Of a stretch of 5,838 nt of DNA, positions 5,385-5,838 are shown one piece after another; the stretch's first letter is position 1; every line of letters starts with the position of its first letter. The DNA lies in contig CAZBKO010000122.1 in NCBI GenBank assembly GCA_964492545.1, forward strand, positions 1-5,838. The letters run 5' to 3'. This DNA is from RGIG1934 sp964492545. GTDB taxonomy: Bacteria > Bacillota > Clostridia > Lachnospirales > Lachnospiraceae. The translations under genes were made by a program, and so were the position numbers. Under the pieces are notes generated by a model. That model was given only the letters and a program-made list of their open reading frames with translations, was not told where the DNA came from and made no database searches.

Positions 5385-5838
5385 TTACATACTTTTACTA
5401 ATTTCATCATATTTCAGACTTCCACCGAATATATCAAGTGCGCTGCCTACTGTAAAGTCAACTTTTCCATTCCCCAGTATCTTAATTTTGTGAATATCAT
5501 CATAGGATGAAATTCCACCTGCATATGTTGTCTTTATTTTACTAAGCTTTCCAAGAAGCGATACTACCCCCTCCTCAACTCCTGAGTTTTTTCCTTCCAC
5601 ATCTACAGCATGAACCAGGAACTCGTCACAATAGCCTGCAAGATTATACATTAATTTTTCACTTAAACAAACATCTGTAAATTTTTGCCATCTGTCAGTG
5701 ACAATATAGTAGTTATCATCCTTTTTTCTGCAGCTAAGATCAAGAACCAGCTTATCGCGTGCAACTAATTTGCTTATTCTATTTAAATTATCATAGTTAA
5801 TTTCTCCATTTTTAAAGACATAGGATGTAACTATAACA
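5385..5838 (-). CDS. hisA: Phosphoribosylformimino-AICAR ribotide isomerase, eukaryotic-type HisA, C-terminal part (runs off right edge)
   Basis: This enzyme of histidine biosynthesis isomerises ProFAR to PRFAR in the cytoplasm through a TIM barrel. The frame is open from the window edge to the TAA at 5385, giving 150 visible residues; an internal ATG at 5651 is not the start. Motifs, numbered from the window edge: LVLDLSCRKK (30-39), YYIVTDRWQKFTD (43-55), FLVHAVDVEG (73-82), TYAGGIS (104-110) and VDFTVGSALDIFGG (126-139). These are the hallmarks of the yeast HIS6-like form; ordinary bacterial HisA has different versions around the second catalytic Asp and the GRALYEG-like phosphate loop. 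Compared with about 260 residues for HIS6, roughly the first 110 are missing here. It is transcribed in the same direction as the mal operon but has no functional link to it. The family call is firm; the form is recognised from memory of the motifs. Confidence 0.9.
   Translation of the reverse strand, partial: VIVTSYVFKNGEINYDNLNRISKLVARDKLVLDLSCRKKDDNYYIVTDRWQKFTDVCLSEKLMYNLAGYCDEFLVHAVDVEGKNSGVEEGVVSLLGKLSKIKTTYAGGISSYDDIHKIKILGNGKVDFTVGSALDIFGGSLKYDEISKSM

Noticed and set aside
5385..5651. An 88-codon frame starting at ATG 5651 as a complete small gene
   Set aside because: The same frame is open to the window edge and the upstream codons carry HisA motifs, so the ATG is internal to a larger truncated gene.
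1..5838. A novel multi-gene system, mobile element, CRISPR array or structural RNA
   Set aside because: All coding capacity is explained by six known families, and I saw no direct repeat arrays, transposase motifs, tRNA/rRNA features or attachment-site duplications.

Overview
The window is AT-rich and all genes lie on the minus strand. Low G+C, the clostridial type of lipoprotein signal and D/T/K-rich linker on the binding protein, a LacI-family repressor and an ATPase-less sugar ABC operon all suggest an anaerobic Firmicute. Lachnospiraceae (Butyrivibrio/Roseburia/Agathobacter-like) is my best guess. That taxon is an inference from style, not a measured match.

Layout in the direction of transcription (right to left). 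(1) 5838-5385: the C-terminal part of hisA, cut by the window edge. It is of the form usually called eukaryotic-type (yeast HIS6-like) and is unrelated to the rest. (2) 5384-5155: intergenic control region with a strong extended -10 promoter and two LacI/CcpA-type operator-like sites just downstream of the predicted start site. (3) 5154-416: a maltose/maltodextrin uptake operon, malE (lipoprotein binding protein), malF and malG (two permease subunits) and malQ (4-alpha-glucanotransferase, GH77). (4) 385-1: the N-terminal 128 residues of a LacI-family regulator, probably the operon's own repressor, cut by the left edge.

How they work together: MalE would capture maltodextrins at the cell surface, MalF/MalG would carry them across the membrane, and MalQ would redistribute glucan chains in the cytoplasm to give glucose and longer dextrins for phosphorolysis. 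No ATPase gene is present, so the transporter presumably uses a shared MsmK/MsmX-type ATPase encoded elsewhere. The regulator at the end of the operon would close a feedback loop through the operators at 5204-5242.

The most interesting content is in the RNA rather than the gene list. There is a terminator-like hairpin plus a second stable hairpin between malE and malF. There is also a perfect 12-bp inverted repeat followed by a U-run inside the malQ coding sequence, and a perfect 9-bp hairpin exactly in frame over codons 22-28 of the regulator. I found no mobile element, CRISPR array, RNA gene or undescribed multi-gene system; the gene content itself is ordinary.
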